Assembly (NCBI GenBank): GCA_038207265.1
Contig: JBBQZZ010000001.1
Span: forward strand, 682,001-746,000
DNA length: 64,000 bases
From: JACMLD01 sp038207265
Lineage (GTDB): Bacteria; Bacteroidota; Bacteroidia; Chitinophagales; Chitinophagaceae
Reading direction: 5' to 3'
Positions 25,737-35,779 of this stretch are shown here, piece after piece (position 1 is the stretch's first letter; each line of letters begins with the position of its first letter). Made by a program: the position numbers and the translations under genes. The notes under the pieces were generated by a model. The model was not told the origin of the DNA and did not search any database. It worked only from the letters and a program-made list of their open reading frames with translations.

Positions 25737-27896
25737 TCAATTCAGTTTGATGGTTGCAGTTAATCTTTCATCGGCCGAATGGCTGCCAACAATAATTTTA
25801 TACAATCCATTATTCTTTTTCCACGCATGTTGCTGTGGATTCCACTTTTGTAATTCGGTTAATGGTATGGCGAATGAAACACTGCTTTCATTGCCTGCCA
25901 TTACAGTGATTCTTTTGAAAGCTTTCAATTCTTTGATTGGCATACCGGTAGTTTCAGGATAATGGATATATACCTGCAATACTTCATCAGCATTGTATTT
26001 ACCCGAATTTCTGACAGTAACTGCAAATAGAATACTATCCTTTATGACCGTTGGTTGTTTGAGCCAGCCATATTCAAAATTTGTATAGCTCAAACCATAA
26101 CCAAATGGATATTGAACCTTTCCATTGAAATAACGATAAGTCCTGTTTTTCATTGAGTAATCGGCATAGTCGGGAAGATCATCAAATGAGTTATAAAACG
26201 TAACAGGCAACCGGCCAGAAGGTGAAACATTTCCAAATAATATATCTGCCAATGCATTGCCGCCCTGTTCACCGGGGTACCAGGCAAGTATAACCGCATC
26301 TGCATAAGGAGCAATAGCGGCAATGTCCACTGCACTACCCGCAGTAATCACCGCAATGATGGGCGTCTTTGTTTGCTTCCTGAGTGCCTTGAGAAAAGCA
26401 ATATGTGCAGCTGGTAAATTAAGATTCTTACGATCAGCGCCTGCTTCCGCCAGAAAAGCATCTCCATCTTCACCTTCATATACAGCGGTAAGTCCCAACA
26501 CAGCAATACTGATATCTGCATTCCCTGCCGCCCAAATACCACCAAAATGAGTAGTGTCTTTGTAATCGCAACCCATATCGTATTCAACTCTCGTTCCCGC
26601 ATCAAGTGCATTGGTAATACCTTCTACAAAATCCACGGCATGATTGCTCACTCCATGATAACTACCCAGCAATGCATCTAATGATGCCGCATTGGGACCA
26701 ACAATCATATAGGCTTTGTATTTTTTCTTATCAAGCGGTAAAATGTTGTTTTCATTTTTTAGCAGGACCATCGATTCCTGTGCCATCTTTCTTGCCAGTG
26801 ACTGGTGGTATAGATTGGCAACACTGTCTTCGCCATAGGATTTATAGGGAGATGCTTTTGCTTCGTCATAGAAACCAAGTTTCAACTGTGTTCTAAGAAT
26901 GGGTATTAATGCACTGTCTACCATCTGCGGCATCAACAGCTTTTGCTGAATGGCATTCATTACATCGTCCTGCAATAAATTACTGCAATCCATATTTACA
27001 CCCGCTTTAATAGCAGCGGCTGCTACTTCAACACTGTTTGCAAAAGTTTTATGCATGGTCCAGATATCCTGCAATGCATAACAATCGGTCACAACATGTC
27101 CTTTGAATTTCCATTCTTTGTGAAGAATGGTTTGTAATAAGGTGTTGCCCGTGCAACAAGGTTCGCTGTTCACCCGGTTATATGCACACATCACTGATTC
27201 AACACCTGCATCAACCAATTTTTTAAAGGCATACAAATAAGTTTCTCTCAGATCTTTTTCATCAACAATTGCATTGAATCCATGACGTTCACTTTCTGGT
27301 CCGCTATGCACCGCAAAATGTTTGGCGCAGGCTGCGGATTTTAAATGCAATGGATCATTTCCCTGCAAGCCTTTGATAAAAGCTGTACCCATAGCGCCGG
27401 TCAGGTATGGATCTTCACCATAAGTTTCCTGTCCCCTGCCCCATCGCGGATCCCGAAAGATATTTATATTGGGTGACCAGAATGTAAGTCCCATATACTG
27501 CAAATGCCGGTCCTGGCCAATAGCAAGATTGTATTTTGCTCTTGCCTCTGTTGAAATGCTATTGGCACATTCGTTCATCAGGGCATCATCGAAACTGGCC
27601 GCCATACCAATGGCTTGCGGGAATATAGTGGCATTGCCGGCTCTTGCCACACCATGCAATGCCTCGTTCCACCAATTATAAGCAGGTATGCCTAACCGTG
27701 GTACCGATTTACTCACATAACCCAGTAAAGATATTTTTTCTTCAATCGTAAGTTGTTTAATCAGGTCCGCAACACGTGTATCAATGGAAAGGGATCCATT
27801 CCGGAATGTCGGAACTGAATTTTGACTATACAGTGTTGTAGAAAACGCAACCAACAGCAACGCAAAAAAATAAACTCCAATACTTTTCTTATTCAT
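25737..27896 (-). CDS. Exported GH3 beta-glycosidase (xylosidase/glucosidase type)
   Basis: About 719 residues from MNKKSIGVYFFALLLVAFST (ATG 27896; the frame to 27959 adds unsupported residues). GH3 N-terminal barrel: PAYNWWNEALHGVARAG, FWSPNINIFRDPRWGRGQET, KHFAVHSGPE and the nucleophile Asp271 in HVVTDCYALQDI. The C-terminal alpha/beta domain contains LGLTAVYEGEDGD and AGSAVDIAAIAPYADAVILAWYPGEQGG, then a fibronectin-III-like domain (VLQVYIHYPE, KRITVMAGNES). The WNEALHGVA pattern is typical of xylosidase- or arabinosidase-like GH3 enzymes. It follows the GRP-transporter gene and precedes GH172, within the same operon. Confidence 0.93.
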   Translation of the reverse strand: MNKKSIGVYFFALLLVAFSTTLYSQNSVPTFRNGSLSIDTRVADLIKQLTIEEKISLLGYVSKSVPRLGIPAYNWWNEALHGVARAGNATIFPQAIGMAASFDDALMNECANSISTEARAKYNLAIGQDRHLQYMGLTFWSPNINIFRDPRWGRGQETYGEDPYLTGAMGTAFIKGLQGNDPLHLKSAACAKHFAVHSGPESERHGFNAIVDEKDLRETYLYAFKKLVDAGVESVMCAYNRVNSEPCCTGNTLLQTILHKEWKFKGHVVTDCYALQDIWTMHKTFANSVEVAAAAIKAGVNMDCSNLLQDDVMNAIQQKLLMPQMVDSALIPILRTQLKLGFYDEAKASPYKSYGEDSVANLYHQSLARKMAQESMVLLKNENNILPLDKKKYKAYMIVGPNAASLDALLGSYHGVSNHAVDFVEGITNALDAGTRVEYDMGCDYKDTTHFGGIWAAGNADISIAVLGLTAVYEGEDGDAFLAEAGADRKNLNLPAAHIAFLKALRKQTKTPIIAVITAGSAVDIAAIAPYADAVILAWYPGEQGGNALADILFGNVSPSGRLPVTFYNSFDDLPDYADYSMKNRTYRYFNGKVQYPFGYGLSYTNFEYGWLKQPTVIKDSILFAVTVRNSGKYNADEVLQVYIHYPETTGMPIKELKAFKRITVMAGNESSVSFAIPLTELQKWNPQQHAWKKNNGLYKIIVGSHSADERLTATIKLN

Positions 27897-27967
27897 CTTC
27901 TTAAATATTCGATTGCAAAACGTTATTGTATATTTATCAATTCCAGTTTGAATAATCATTCTTATTG

Positions 27968-28969
27968 TTAAGAACCGGCATAGATCAACAAGCCAAGTCC
28001 CACAATAAATAAAAGGAACATAGCGGTGATCAAACTGTTCGTGCCTTTTGGTGCATCTTTGAATTCTTTCCAGATAAATACACCCCAGAAAGCAGCGACA
28101 AGTGTAGCACCTTGTCCCAGGCCATAGGAAATTGCCGGTCCTGCCTTACCAGCCGCAATCAAATTGAATGAATTTCCAATACCCCATATAATTCCCCCCA
28201 GCACACCTACCATATGTGTTTTAAATCCACCCCTGAAATAAGCAGCATAACTGGTAGGTTCACCCGTAAATGGTTTTTTAATGAGAATACTGTTAAAAGC
28301 AAAATTGCTGATAAGAATACCAACGGAAAAAATAAATACCGCGGTATAAGGAGTCATCTTACCGGCAGCAGGCTGATGAAAATTTTCCAGGTCCATGCTC
28401 ACTGCAATAAAGCGGTAGAAAAAAGACATCAGTACGCCACCGGCAATAGCAAGAAATATTCCTTTGGATGACACTTTACCGGTACTATTGGATCTTTTTC
28501 GGTAAGCAATCGCATTTAGCACAATGGCAATGGCAACAAGAATGGCCCCGCTGAATAACAACACTGCATTGCCCTTCTGTGCGGCTATATAATTTACCAG
28601 TACACCCAACAACAAGGCGATGCCAATTCCCACCGGGAAAGCAACAGACATACCCGCAATTGAAATGGCGGCGACGACCAATATATTAGCCGCGTTAAAA
28701 ATAACGCCACCTAATAATGCGCTGCCTATATTACCCGCATCGGCTTGTTTCAAATCGTTTAGGAAACTCCTGCCCTCTGTACCAATACTGCCCAACGTAA
28801 ATGCGCTGATCAATGAAAATAGCAGGATACCGATTACATAATCCCAGTAAAACAATTCAAATCGCCAGGTCTTACTGGCAAGCTTTTGCGTATTGGCCCA
28901 GGAGCCCCAGCAAAGCATGGTGATAATACAGAAGACTACCGCGACTGAATAATTTTCTATTATAAACAT
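27968..28969 (-). CDS. GRP/RhaT-like sugar permease (DMT superfamily)
   Basis: 333 residues with ten hydrophobic helices. N-terminal MLCWGSWANTQKLASKTWRF and YWDYVIGILLFSLISAF are typical of the glucose/ribose porter (GRP) branch; further blocks are GGVIFNAANILVVAAISIAG, AFPVGIGIALLLGVLVNYI, GILGGIIWGIGNSFN-like VLGGIIWGIGNSFNLIAAGK and ISYGLGQGATLVAAFWGVF. Such proteins import monosaccharides with protons. It lies between exported hydrolases (GH3 downstream, ADP-ribosylglycohydrolase-like upstream) and near ribokinase, so ribose or another pentose is a reasonable substrate guess. Confidence 0.85.
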   Translation of the reverse strand: MFIIENYSVAVVFCIITMLCWGSWANTQKLASKTWRFELFYWDYVIGILLFSLISAFTLGSIGTEGRSFLNDLKQADAGNIGSALLGGVIFNAANILVVAAISIAGMSVAFPVGIGIALLLGVLVNYIAAQKGNAVLLFSGAILVAIAIVLNAIAYRKRSNSTGKVSSKGIFLAIAGGVLMSFFYRFIAVSMDLENFHQPAAGKMTPYTAVFIFSVGILISNFAFNSILIKKPFTGEPTSYAAYFRGGFKTHMVGVLGGIIWGIGNSFNLIAAGKAGPAISYGLGQGATLVAAFWGVFIWKEFKDAPKGTNSLITAMFLLFIVGLGLLIYAGS

Positions 28970-29039
28970 ATGGCGTGTTATGTAGTGGATGAAAAAATAT
29001 AATTCTCCAAACCCAGATATTGTACCATCCTATCAGTAA

Positions 29040-30554
29040 CTATTTTACCGGTTTATCAGAAAAAACAATGCATTCACTGCTGCGCACAGCATATTGATCG
29101 TCTGGGTTCAGCACTTTGAGCGTCACCGTATGTTTTTGTTTGGGTAGTGAATACTTCCAGCAGAGATCATAACGCCGGGTGGTATAGCTGGTAGGCAGTT
29201 TCACCGTTTCTGTCTTCTTGCCATCAATATAAACTTCCATTTCAAATACATAATCGGCTGCGCCACTATTTTTTTTGAATGCTTCTCCCTTTAATGCAAA
29301 ACCCGTTCCTTCAAAATCAAAATCAAGGGTCTTTATATCGTCATTGTGTACCCGCTTTTTAAGAATTGGATAAATACCGGCAAAGCCCTGCTCCAATGCT
29401 ACAGTAGCAGGAGACTGAACCTTGATGGTTACTTTATCATCCGTTACCTTTCCACCATTTCGTGTAATATTTGCCAGCGCATGTTTGAAGCCAATTGCAT
29501 AAACTTTATTCAATGAAATAGTAGTGTATTTGAAATCAATGTCTTCGGCTTCTTTCAAACCCATTTTCCAGTAGGCTGGAATTTTATCATAACCAAGTAC
29601 GGTTCCCAGTATGCCACCTGCAGAAGAAGGATTGCAATCTGCATCCTGCCCGGCACGTGTTGTTATCTCCAGTGTTTTCGTATAATCGCCGTTGCCATAG
29701 AGTAATCCAAGTACCACATAAGCTGAATTAATTTTTGCATCAATATCAAATGGATGAAACACACCATCCGGACAGGCAATATCGTCTGACCATTTCTGTT
29801 GAATCTGTAACCAGGTCTGGTGCCAGTCGTTCGGGTATTGTTTGTGCCATTTGATAACATCGGCTATACATTGGTAATAAGTACTCTGTTTGGGAATCGT
29901 TTTTAATGCTTCCGCTACAATAAAAGAAATATCATTCGAAGTAAATGCCAGCGAATACATAGCCCCGATATAAATACCACCATACCATCCGTCTCCGTAA
30001 TTCATAATATGACCAATCTTATCACTGATGGCAGAAGCCGTATTGGGCATTGCCGGGCTCATCAGTCCCGCATAATCTGCCTCAATCTGGTAATCGATAT
30101 CCTCTGCATGAGGATTGTTTACCCAATTACCGGAAGCAGGAGCTTTGATGCCATTGAGAATATTGTAGCGTGCTGCCTGGTTGGCATGCCAGAGCATATA
30201 ACCGGCATGGGCAAACGCGTTTGCAAATGAATCTACCGGCGCATCCAGCCCGTATTTTTCCAACACGTCCACAAAAGTTAGATCCATATAAAGATCATCA
30301 TACAGGCCAGGATTCTCCAGCATCGTCTTTTTCAGGTAACCATCGTACCAGGTCAGTGGCTGGTAGTCCTGTATAAAGGATCCCGAGAATCCAAACTCAT
30401 AAGGACCGCCAAATGTAACGCCGATGGTTTGCCCGGCCCAGCCACCCATGATCTTATCTTTCAACACTTCTTTAGATAATGTAATTGTTTTTGTTTGTGC
30501 AGAAAGCTGCGTTATAAAAAACAGACCAAGGGCAATACAATTCAATTTTTTCAT
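29040..30554 (-). CDS. Exported ADP-ribosylglycohydrolase-fold protein with C-terminal beta domain
   Basis: 504 residues with signal peptide (MKKLNCIALGLFFITQLSAQ). The all-alpha ADP-ribosylglycohydrolase domain is recognisable from DKIMGGWAGQTIGVTFGGPY, DDLYMDLTFVDVLEKYG (first metal-site acid cluster, DD..MD), YGDGWYGGIYIGAMYSLA and AGQDADCNPSSAGGILGTVL (second metal site, DAD). After about residue 380 a beta-sandwich follows (YVFEMEVYIDGKKTETVKLP). The cytosolic family members remove ADP-ribose from proteins; a secreted version in a glycan operon is more likely to cleave a ribosidic or nucleoside bond outside the cell. Ribokinase upstream and a sugar permease downstream fit that idea. Substrate is inferred. 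Confidence 0.85.
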   Translation of the reverse strand: MKKLNCIALGLFFITQLSAQTKTITLSKEVLKDKIMGGWAGQTIGVTFGGPYEFGFSGSFIQDYQPLTWYDGYLKKTMLENPGLYDDLYMDLTFVDVLEKYGLDAPVDSFANAFAHAGYMLWHANQAARYNILNGIKAPASGNWVNNPHAEDIDYQIEADYAGLMSPAMPNTASAISDKIGHIMNYGDGWYGGIYIGAMYSLAFTSNDISFIVAEALKTIPKQSTYYQCIADVIKWHKQYPNDWHQTWLQIQQKWSDDIACPDGVFHPFDIDAKINSAYVVLGLLYGNGDYTKTLEITTRAGQDADCNPSSAGGILGTVLGYDKIPAYWKMGLKEAEDIDFKYTTISLNKVYAIGFKHALANITRNGGKVTDDKVTIKVQSPATVALEQGFAGIYPILKKRVHNDDIKTLDFDFEGTGFALKGEAFKKNSGAADYVFEMEVYIDGKKTETVKLPTSYTTRRYDLCWKYSLPKQKHTVTLKVLNPDDQYAVRSSECIVFSDKPVK

Positions 30555-30682
30555 GTTATTTTTTTTTAAGCCAGCTATATAACTTTATTAAGCACCGTTG
30601 TGTTATGTTGATTCTGGTTCATCAGAAACCAATTGTACAGAAACAATACTTTTCAGCTTCTGCGTTTAATTTTATCACCCTA

Positions 30683-31585
30683 TTAAATCACTTCATTTCT
30701 ATAAGGGGCAGAAGCCTGCGCGCCCAACCGGGTTACCGCAATAGCGGCAGCCTTACACGCAAATGATACGGCTTCCTCCATTACCATTCCTTCAGCCAAT
30801 GCTACCGTCAATGCGCCATTGAAAACATCACCGGCTGCAGTTGTATCAACCGCATTTACTTTGGGTGACGCAATCATACTAAACTTATTTTTGTGATATA
30901 GCAAAGCACCCTGCGCTCCCATTGTAATGATAATTGTTTGTATTCCTTTATTTGCAAGATGCAATGCAGCTTTTTCTGCTGATGGCTGATCGGTCACTTT
31001 TATTCCCGTCAACATTTCCGCTTCTTTCTGGTTGGGTGTGATGACCGTAATTTTCGCCAGTAATTCATCATTAAGTTCAGCAGCAGGTGCAGGGTTCAGC
31101 ACCATTGTTATATTCTCTTTGCGGGCAAACTCAGCAATGGATTCTATTGTTTGAACAGGTGTTTCTAATTGGGCCAGGATAACAGCCGCTTTTTTTATCT
31201 TTTCAGCAGCGTCATTAATATCGGCTGGTTGCAGGAATTCATTGCTGCCCGACGCCACCACAATACAATTCTCCCCCTTATTATCAACCGTAATTAAAGC
31301 AACACCGGATGGATGTAAGTCGTCAATTGTAACGTAGGTTGTATCGATACCTTCCTTCTCAAATGCTTCTTTTGCCTGTTTTCCAAAAATATCGTTGCCG
31401 GTTTTACAAATGAAAACTATAAGTCCACCCAACCTGGCTGCAGCCACTGCCTGGTTCGCACCTTTTCCTCCGGCATTCATAAAAAAAGTACCGCCGAGCA
31501 CGGTCTCACCCGGCACTGGTATAGTAGCTGTTTTTATAACCATGTCTGTGTTGGAACTACCCGCGACAATTATTGTTGGTTTCAT
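30683..31585 (-). CDS. rbsK: Ribokinase
   Basis: PfkB-family kinase, 300 residues, phosphorylating ribose at O5 in the cytosol. PfkB signatures: NAGGKGANQAVAAARLG (37-53) and DTTAAGDVFNGAL (247-259) with the catalytic base Asp253 and the anion hole AAGD. The substrate-binding GSSNTDMVI and PGETVLGG segments match ribokinases rather than fructokinases. It heads the minus-strand set after a divergent region shared with the GH116 gene at 31818. Position next to the ADP-ribosylglycohydrolase-like gene suggests ribose is a product of this locus. Confidence 0.92.
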   Translation of the reverse strand: MKPTIIVAGSSNTDMVIKTATIPVPGETVLGGTFFMNAGGKGANQAVAAARLGGLIVFICKTGNDIFGKQAKEAFEKEGIDTTYVTIDDLHPSGVALITVDNKGENCIVVASGSNEFLQPADINDAAEKIKKAAVILAQLETPVQTIESIAEFARKENITMVLNPAPAAELNDELLAKITVITPNQKEAEMLTGIKVTDQPSAEKAALHLANKGIQTIIITMGAQGALLYHKNKFSMIASPKVNAVDTTAAGDVFNGALTVALAEGMVMEEAVSFACKAAAIAVTRLGAQASAPYRNEVI

Positions 31586-31817
31586 AATAGCAATCGTCAG
31601 GCTATGCGACTGTTAATATTACAACTACCCTAAATACTTACAAAAATTATTTATTACCGGATTTAGTTACCTTTTTGTGTAAAAAATTAAACTGCTCTGT
31701 TCAATCAAAGTACGTGCATGCTGTGGTTGACTTTGCAGTTTAAAACTTCACTACATTTATCAAAGGTTTCCTATTTTCAGGAACCCATCCCATTTCATCT
31801 CTTACCAACGATTGCAT

Positions 31818-34469
31818 ATGAAAAATAAATCTGACCGCCGCAAGTTTATCAAAGACCTGGGCGCAGGTGGTGTAGCCGCCGGGTTTCTGCCGACTGCTTT
31901 ATTTGCCGGCACAAAAAAAACGTTTGAAGAAAACGAAACTGGCAGCAGTCTTCAAAGTAATGTTACTGCCAGTCATGTTTATAACGGTTCTTATACAGGA
32001 GAATTTTTAACACGCGTAGCATTCCCCATTGGGGGGCTGGGTGCCGGTATGTTTTGCATGGAGGGCACAGGTGCAATTTCGCATATGTCTGTCCGTAATA
32101 AACCCGAAGTATTTAATGAGCCGGGACTTTTTGCCGCCATCCACATTAAAGGATTGAAGAATGGTTCAAAAGTACTGGAAGGCCCGGTGCCATCCTGGAA
32201 AAAATTTGGTCAGCCGGGTGCCGGCAATGGATTGGGCGGTGCTATTACAGGGCTGCCGCATTTTAAACAAGCCGAGTTCAAAGCAAAATTTCCTTTCGGT
32301 TATATAGATTTACACGATAATGATCTGCCATTGCAGGTTCAAGTAACAGGATGGAGTCCTTTTATTCCAACGGATGAGAACCATTCAAGTTTGCCCGCAG
32401 GTGCGATGGAATACAAAATAAAAAATACCGGCACATCAGCAATTGATGCTGTGTTTTCTTTCAATGCAAAGAATTTCCTGCAGGTTGAAAATGGAAGCAA
32501 TTCGGTGAAGCCCTATAAGAATGGTTTTATTCTTTCTGAAGAAGGAACCAAAGAAAAAAAATCTCAGCAAAGTGATTTCGCTGTTTTTACCGACGAAAAA
32601 GAAGCGGTTGTGGATCACTGTTGGTTTCGTGGCGGATGGTGGGATCCTGTAACTATGGTCTGGAACAATATAAAAAATGGTGAAGCTAAAAGTGTAGCAC
32701 CGGTTGATAAGAGCGCACCCGGTGCGTCCTTGTATGTTCCTTTTCATTTGGCTGCGGGTGGGCAGAAAACGATTAAAATAATGATGAGCTGGTACACCCC
32801 TTTTACTGAGCAAACTTTTGGTGGCATCACGGAGAGAACGGAACCCTGCGATCCGGCTGCAGGTTGCTGTGCTTCACCCGATGTGCTCAATCTTGATAAA
32901 TACGATAAAAATTTTGATGGCAAATATTTTCAACCCTGGTATAGCAGCCAATTTAAAAATATTGAAGAAGCGGCAGACTACTGGGCTGAGCATTACAGTG
33001 AGTTATACAAATCATCCACTTTGTTCAAGGATGCATTTTATTCAAGCACATTGCCGTCGGAAGTAATAGAAGCTGTTGCTTGTAATCTTTCTATACTTAA
33101 ATCGCCAACAATGATGCGACAGTATGATGGAAGATTATGGAGCTGGGAAGGTTGTGCTGACAATGAAGGATGTTGTCATGGCTCCTGTACCCATGTATGG
33201 AATTATGCCCAGGCAGTGGCCCATCTTTTTCCTGCATTGGAAAGAAGTCTGCGACATACAGAATTTTGCGAGAGCCAGGCAAACAACGGTCACCAGACTT
33301 TTCGTGCTACCATGCCCATAAAAACCGCAGTGCATGATTTTCATGCAGCGGCGGACGGACAATTGGGCGGCATCATGAAAGTCTACCGCGAGTGGCGCAT
33401 CAGCGGAGACAATGAATGGATTAAGAAAATGTATCCCATGGTAAAATCCAGTATCGATTTTTGTATCCGTAACTGGGATCCGAGAAACAAAGGTGTCATT
33501 GAAGAACCCCATCATAATACTTATGATATTGAGTTCTGGGGACAAGATGGAATGCATGGAAGCTTTTATATGGGTGCATTGAATGCTATTACTGAAATGG
33601 GTAAATTCCTGGGTAAAGATGTAAGCAACTATGAACAACTGGCGGAAAAAGGAAAGACATTCATGGAAAATGATTTGTATGATGGAGAATATTTTATTCA
33701 GCATATTCAGTATACAGGTTTAAGTGCGCCCAATCCCGTGGAAGCATCCGCGAAATCCTATGGTGGGCAATATTCTGATGAAGCAAAAAAATTACTTGAA
33801 AAAGAAGGACCGAAATATCAATATGGCAAGGGCTGTTTGTCTGATGGAATCCTGGGCGCATGGATAGCAAGAATGTGCGGATTGAAAGATCCGGTTGACA
33901 GCCAAAAAATAAAAAGTCATTTACTGGCTGTTCATAAATACAATTTGAAAACCAATTTAAGCGAACATGCCAATCCACAACGTCCTTCCTATGCATTGGG
34001 CGATGAAGGTGGTTTGTTACTATGTACCTGGCCAAAGGGGGGCAAATTATCATTACCATTTGTATATAGTGATGAAGTCTGGACCGGCATAGAACACCAG
34101 GTAGCAGCTCACTTAATGCTGACCGGACAGGTGAAACAGGGACTTGATATTGTTCGCACCTCAAGAAATCGTTATGATGGTCGCAGTCGTAACCCATTCA
34201 ATGAATATGAATGTGGTCACTGGTACGCACGTGCGCTTTCCAGTTATGGATATTTACAATGCCTTACGGGTGTACGTTATGACGCGGTTGATAAAACATT
34301 GCACATCGATTCCAAAATCGGCGATTTTACCTCTTTCATTTCTACGGAGACGGGGTTTGGAACTGTTAGCTTTAAAGCAGGGAAGGTAACTTTAAAAATA
34401 GCCTATGGAAAAATTCCGGCGGAAAAATTAATGATCGCAGGTAAAAGTGCTGCATTGCAGATAATCTAA
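31818..34469 (+). CDS. Tat-exported GH116 glycosidase (GBA2-like)
   Basis: About 883 residues from ATG 31818; an in-frame TTG lies two codons earlier. The N-terminus MKNKSDRRKFIKDLGAGGVA is a twin-arginine signal (RRKFI followed by a glycine-rich hydrophobic stretch), so the enzyme is exported folded. The N-terminal beta domain contains FPIGGLGAGMFCMEGTGAIS. The (alpha/alpha)6 catalytic domain contains WSWEGCADNEGCCHGSCTHV, HHNTYDIEFWGQDGMHGSFY and NPFNEYECGHWYARALSSYG, typical of GH116 beta-glucosidases/xylosidases. It is cysteine-rich for an exported protein. It is the only plus-strand gene inside the glycan set and is divergent from rbsK, so it has its own promoter. Confidence 0.88.
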   Translation: MKNKSDRRKFIKDLGAGGVAAGFLPTALFAGTKKTFEENETGSSLQSNVTASHVYNGSYTGEFLTRVAFPIGGLGAGMFCMEGTGAISHMSVRNKPEVFNEPGLFAAIHIKGLKNGSKVLEGPVPSWKKFGQPGAGNGLGGAITGLPHFKQAEFKAKFPFGYIDLHDNDLPLQVQVTGWSPFIPTDENHSSLPAGAMEYKIKNTGTSAIDAVFSFNAKNFLQVENGSNSVKPYKNGFILSEEGTKEKKSQQSDFAVFTDEKEAVVDHCWFRGGWWDPVTMVWNNIKNGEAKSVAPVDKSAPGASLYVPFHLAAGGQKTIKIMMSWYTPFTEQTFGGITERTEPCDPAAGCCASPDVLNLDKYDKNFDGKYFQPWYSSQFKNIEEAADYWAEHYSELYKSSTLFKDAFYSSTLPSEVIEAVACNLSILKSPTMMRQYDGRLWSWEGCADNEGCCHGSCTHVWNYAQAVAHLFPALERSLRHTEFCESQANNGHQTFRATMPIKTAVHDFHAAADGQLGGIMKVYREWRISGDNEWIKKMYPMVKSSIDFCIRNWDPRNKGVIEEPHHNTYDIEFWGQDGMHGSFYMGALNAITEMGKFLGKDVSNYEQLAEKGKTFMENDLYDGEYFIQHIQYTGLSAPNPVEASAKSYGGQYSDEAKKLLEKEGPKYQYGKGCLSDGILGAWIARMCGLKDPVDSQKIKSHLLAVHKYNLKTNLSEHANPQRPSYALGDEGGLLLCTWPKGGKLSLPFVYSDEVWTGIEHQVAAHLMLTGQVKQGLDIVRTSRNRYDGRSRNPFNEYECGHWYARALSSYGYLQCLTGVRYDAVDKTLHIDSKIGDFTSFISTETGFGTVSFKAGKVTLKIAYGKIPAEKLMIAGKSAALQII

Positions 34470-34493
34470 TAAACCTGATGTGTAAACGCTTTA

Positions 34494-35747
34494 CTATTTC
34501 ATTCTTAATTTATAGGTCCTGATAGCAACGGGTTGCAGCAAGGGTAAATCATCAGAAGGTCTATCAAAATAAAAATAAGCAGTGGCAGACACATCATCTG
34601 AACGATAATAATTGGTCCAGCCCATTGGAAACTTTGTGCTATCCAGCTGGACTATTTTACCTTTTTCATAATAAGAAACTATTTTACCGGTATCGATGGT
34701 GACAGGTATTACTGCAGCATTGTTTTTTTGATAGCGCGTTACATTATTGGTCATTTCACCCCCTATCAATTGGATGGTTGCCTTACAGCCAGTTTTAAAA
34801 TAAATTGGATCGGGTACATGATACCGGTAGAATGCCCATTGTTTTAAAGAGTCATCGGCTATGGAACAACCCGTGAATGTATTGATGAATTTTCCCTGTC
34901 CCCAGGCGGTGCCAATATAATCCTCCGTTCCGGTCCCATTGAGGGTTGGTAAATCCTTGTCATCATCCACGTATATTTTTACTTCGCCTTCTCCAAACCA
35001 GGATTTCTCATACAGGTGATTTGCACTTACACCTACGTTTACACCCAGGAACCGACCATGGCCATTTATTAGTGGAAGCATGTCGAAATCTTTTGAAGGA
35101 ACAGTAGCCGTATCCCGTTTCCAATAAGCATGGAAATACAGGTAGTCATCATCCCAGTTTTTCAGTAAACTATAGTCCACATCATAAAATATTCTGTCAA
35201 TCATTTTGTTAGATTCATTTGTAACTACAATTCTTGCGGCATTTTTAAATGGCATGGGTATAAAGCAATTGAACGATCTGCCTTCCGGGTTGACAAAAAA
35301 AGTATTTTGAAAAACGGTTGTCCGGCCAAGTCCTACACCAAAGAAATCTCCAAACGGAACAGTTACTGCAGGCTTTTTTTCATTGTCCCAATACATCTCA
35401 ATTTTTAATGAACGCAACATTTCAGCGCTACGGTCGCCAATTGTTATCCAGATGCGGTTAATGATTCCCTGTTGTTGTATGTTTAACAATTCAAGGGACG
35501 CACCTGCAGGAATTGAATCAAATGCATGACCTTTGGCCCCGTTGTTTTCTTTTCCACCAGCTCCTTTTTCGCCGTTCTTGTTTTCAGGGCTGCTCCATCG
35601 CGGTTCATTATTATCATTATAAACAAATAAATTATCGGCTCTTGCATAATTTTTTTCGGGTACATTTTTGCATCCAACAATTGAAATAAAACCAACCATG
35701 CAAGCAATCGCAAAAACTTTTGTCGGAAAAAATTTCATACACATCAT
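34494..35747 (-). CDS. GH172 (DUF2961) glycosidase, short lipoprotein form
   Basis: 417 residues (start ATG 35747, alternatives 35744 and 35738). Lipoprotein signal KVFAIACMVGFISIVGC with the lipobox cysteine at the end. DUF2961 features: QGIINRIWITIGDRSAEMLR, YWDNEKKPAVTVPFGDFFGV, FNCFIPMPFKNAARIVV, GRFLGVNVGV and LNGTGTEDYIGTAWGQG, with the conserved glutamate in GTED. This is the standard single-domain length. It ends 24 bases past the convergent GH116 gene and follows the apionate-lactonase-like gene by 32 bases. Likely acts on D-fructo- or D-arabinofuranosides, as for the other GH172 protein, with which it shares little outside the motifs. Confidence 0.88.
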   Translation of the reverse strand: MMCMKFFPTKVFAIACMVGFISIVGCKNVPEKNYARADNLFVYNDNNEPRWSSPENKNGEKGAGGKENNGAKGHAFDSIPAGASLELLNIQQQGIINRIWITIGDRSAEMLRSLKIEMYWDNEKKPAVTVPFGDFFGVGLGRTTVFQNTFFVNPEGRSFNCFIPMPFKNAARIVVTNESNKMIDRIFYDVDYSLLKNWDDDYLYFHAYWKRDTATVPSKDFDMLPLINGHGRFLGVNVGVSANHLYEKSWFGEGEVKIYVDDDKDLPTLNGTGTEDYIGTAWGQGKFINTFTGCSIADDSLKQWAFYRYHVPDPIYFKTGCKATIQLIGGEMTNNVTRYQKNNAAVIPVTIDTGKIVSYYEKGKIVQLDSTKFPMGWTNYYRSDDVSATAYFYFDRPSDDLPLLQPVAIRTYKLRMK

Positions 35748-35779
35748 GTTCGTTTTTAAAACCTTGTTAAAAAAAATAA

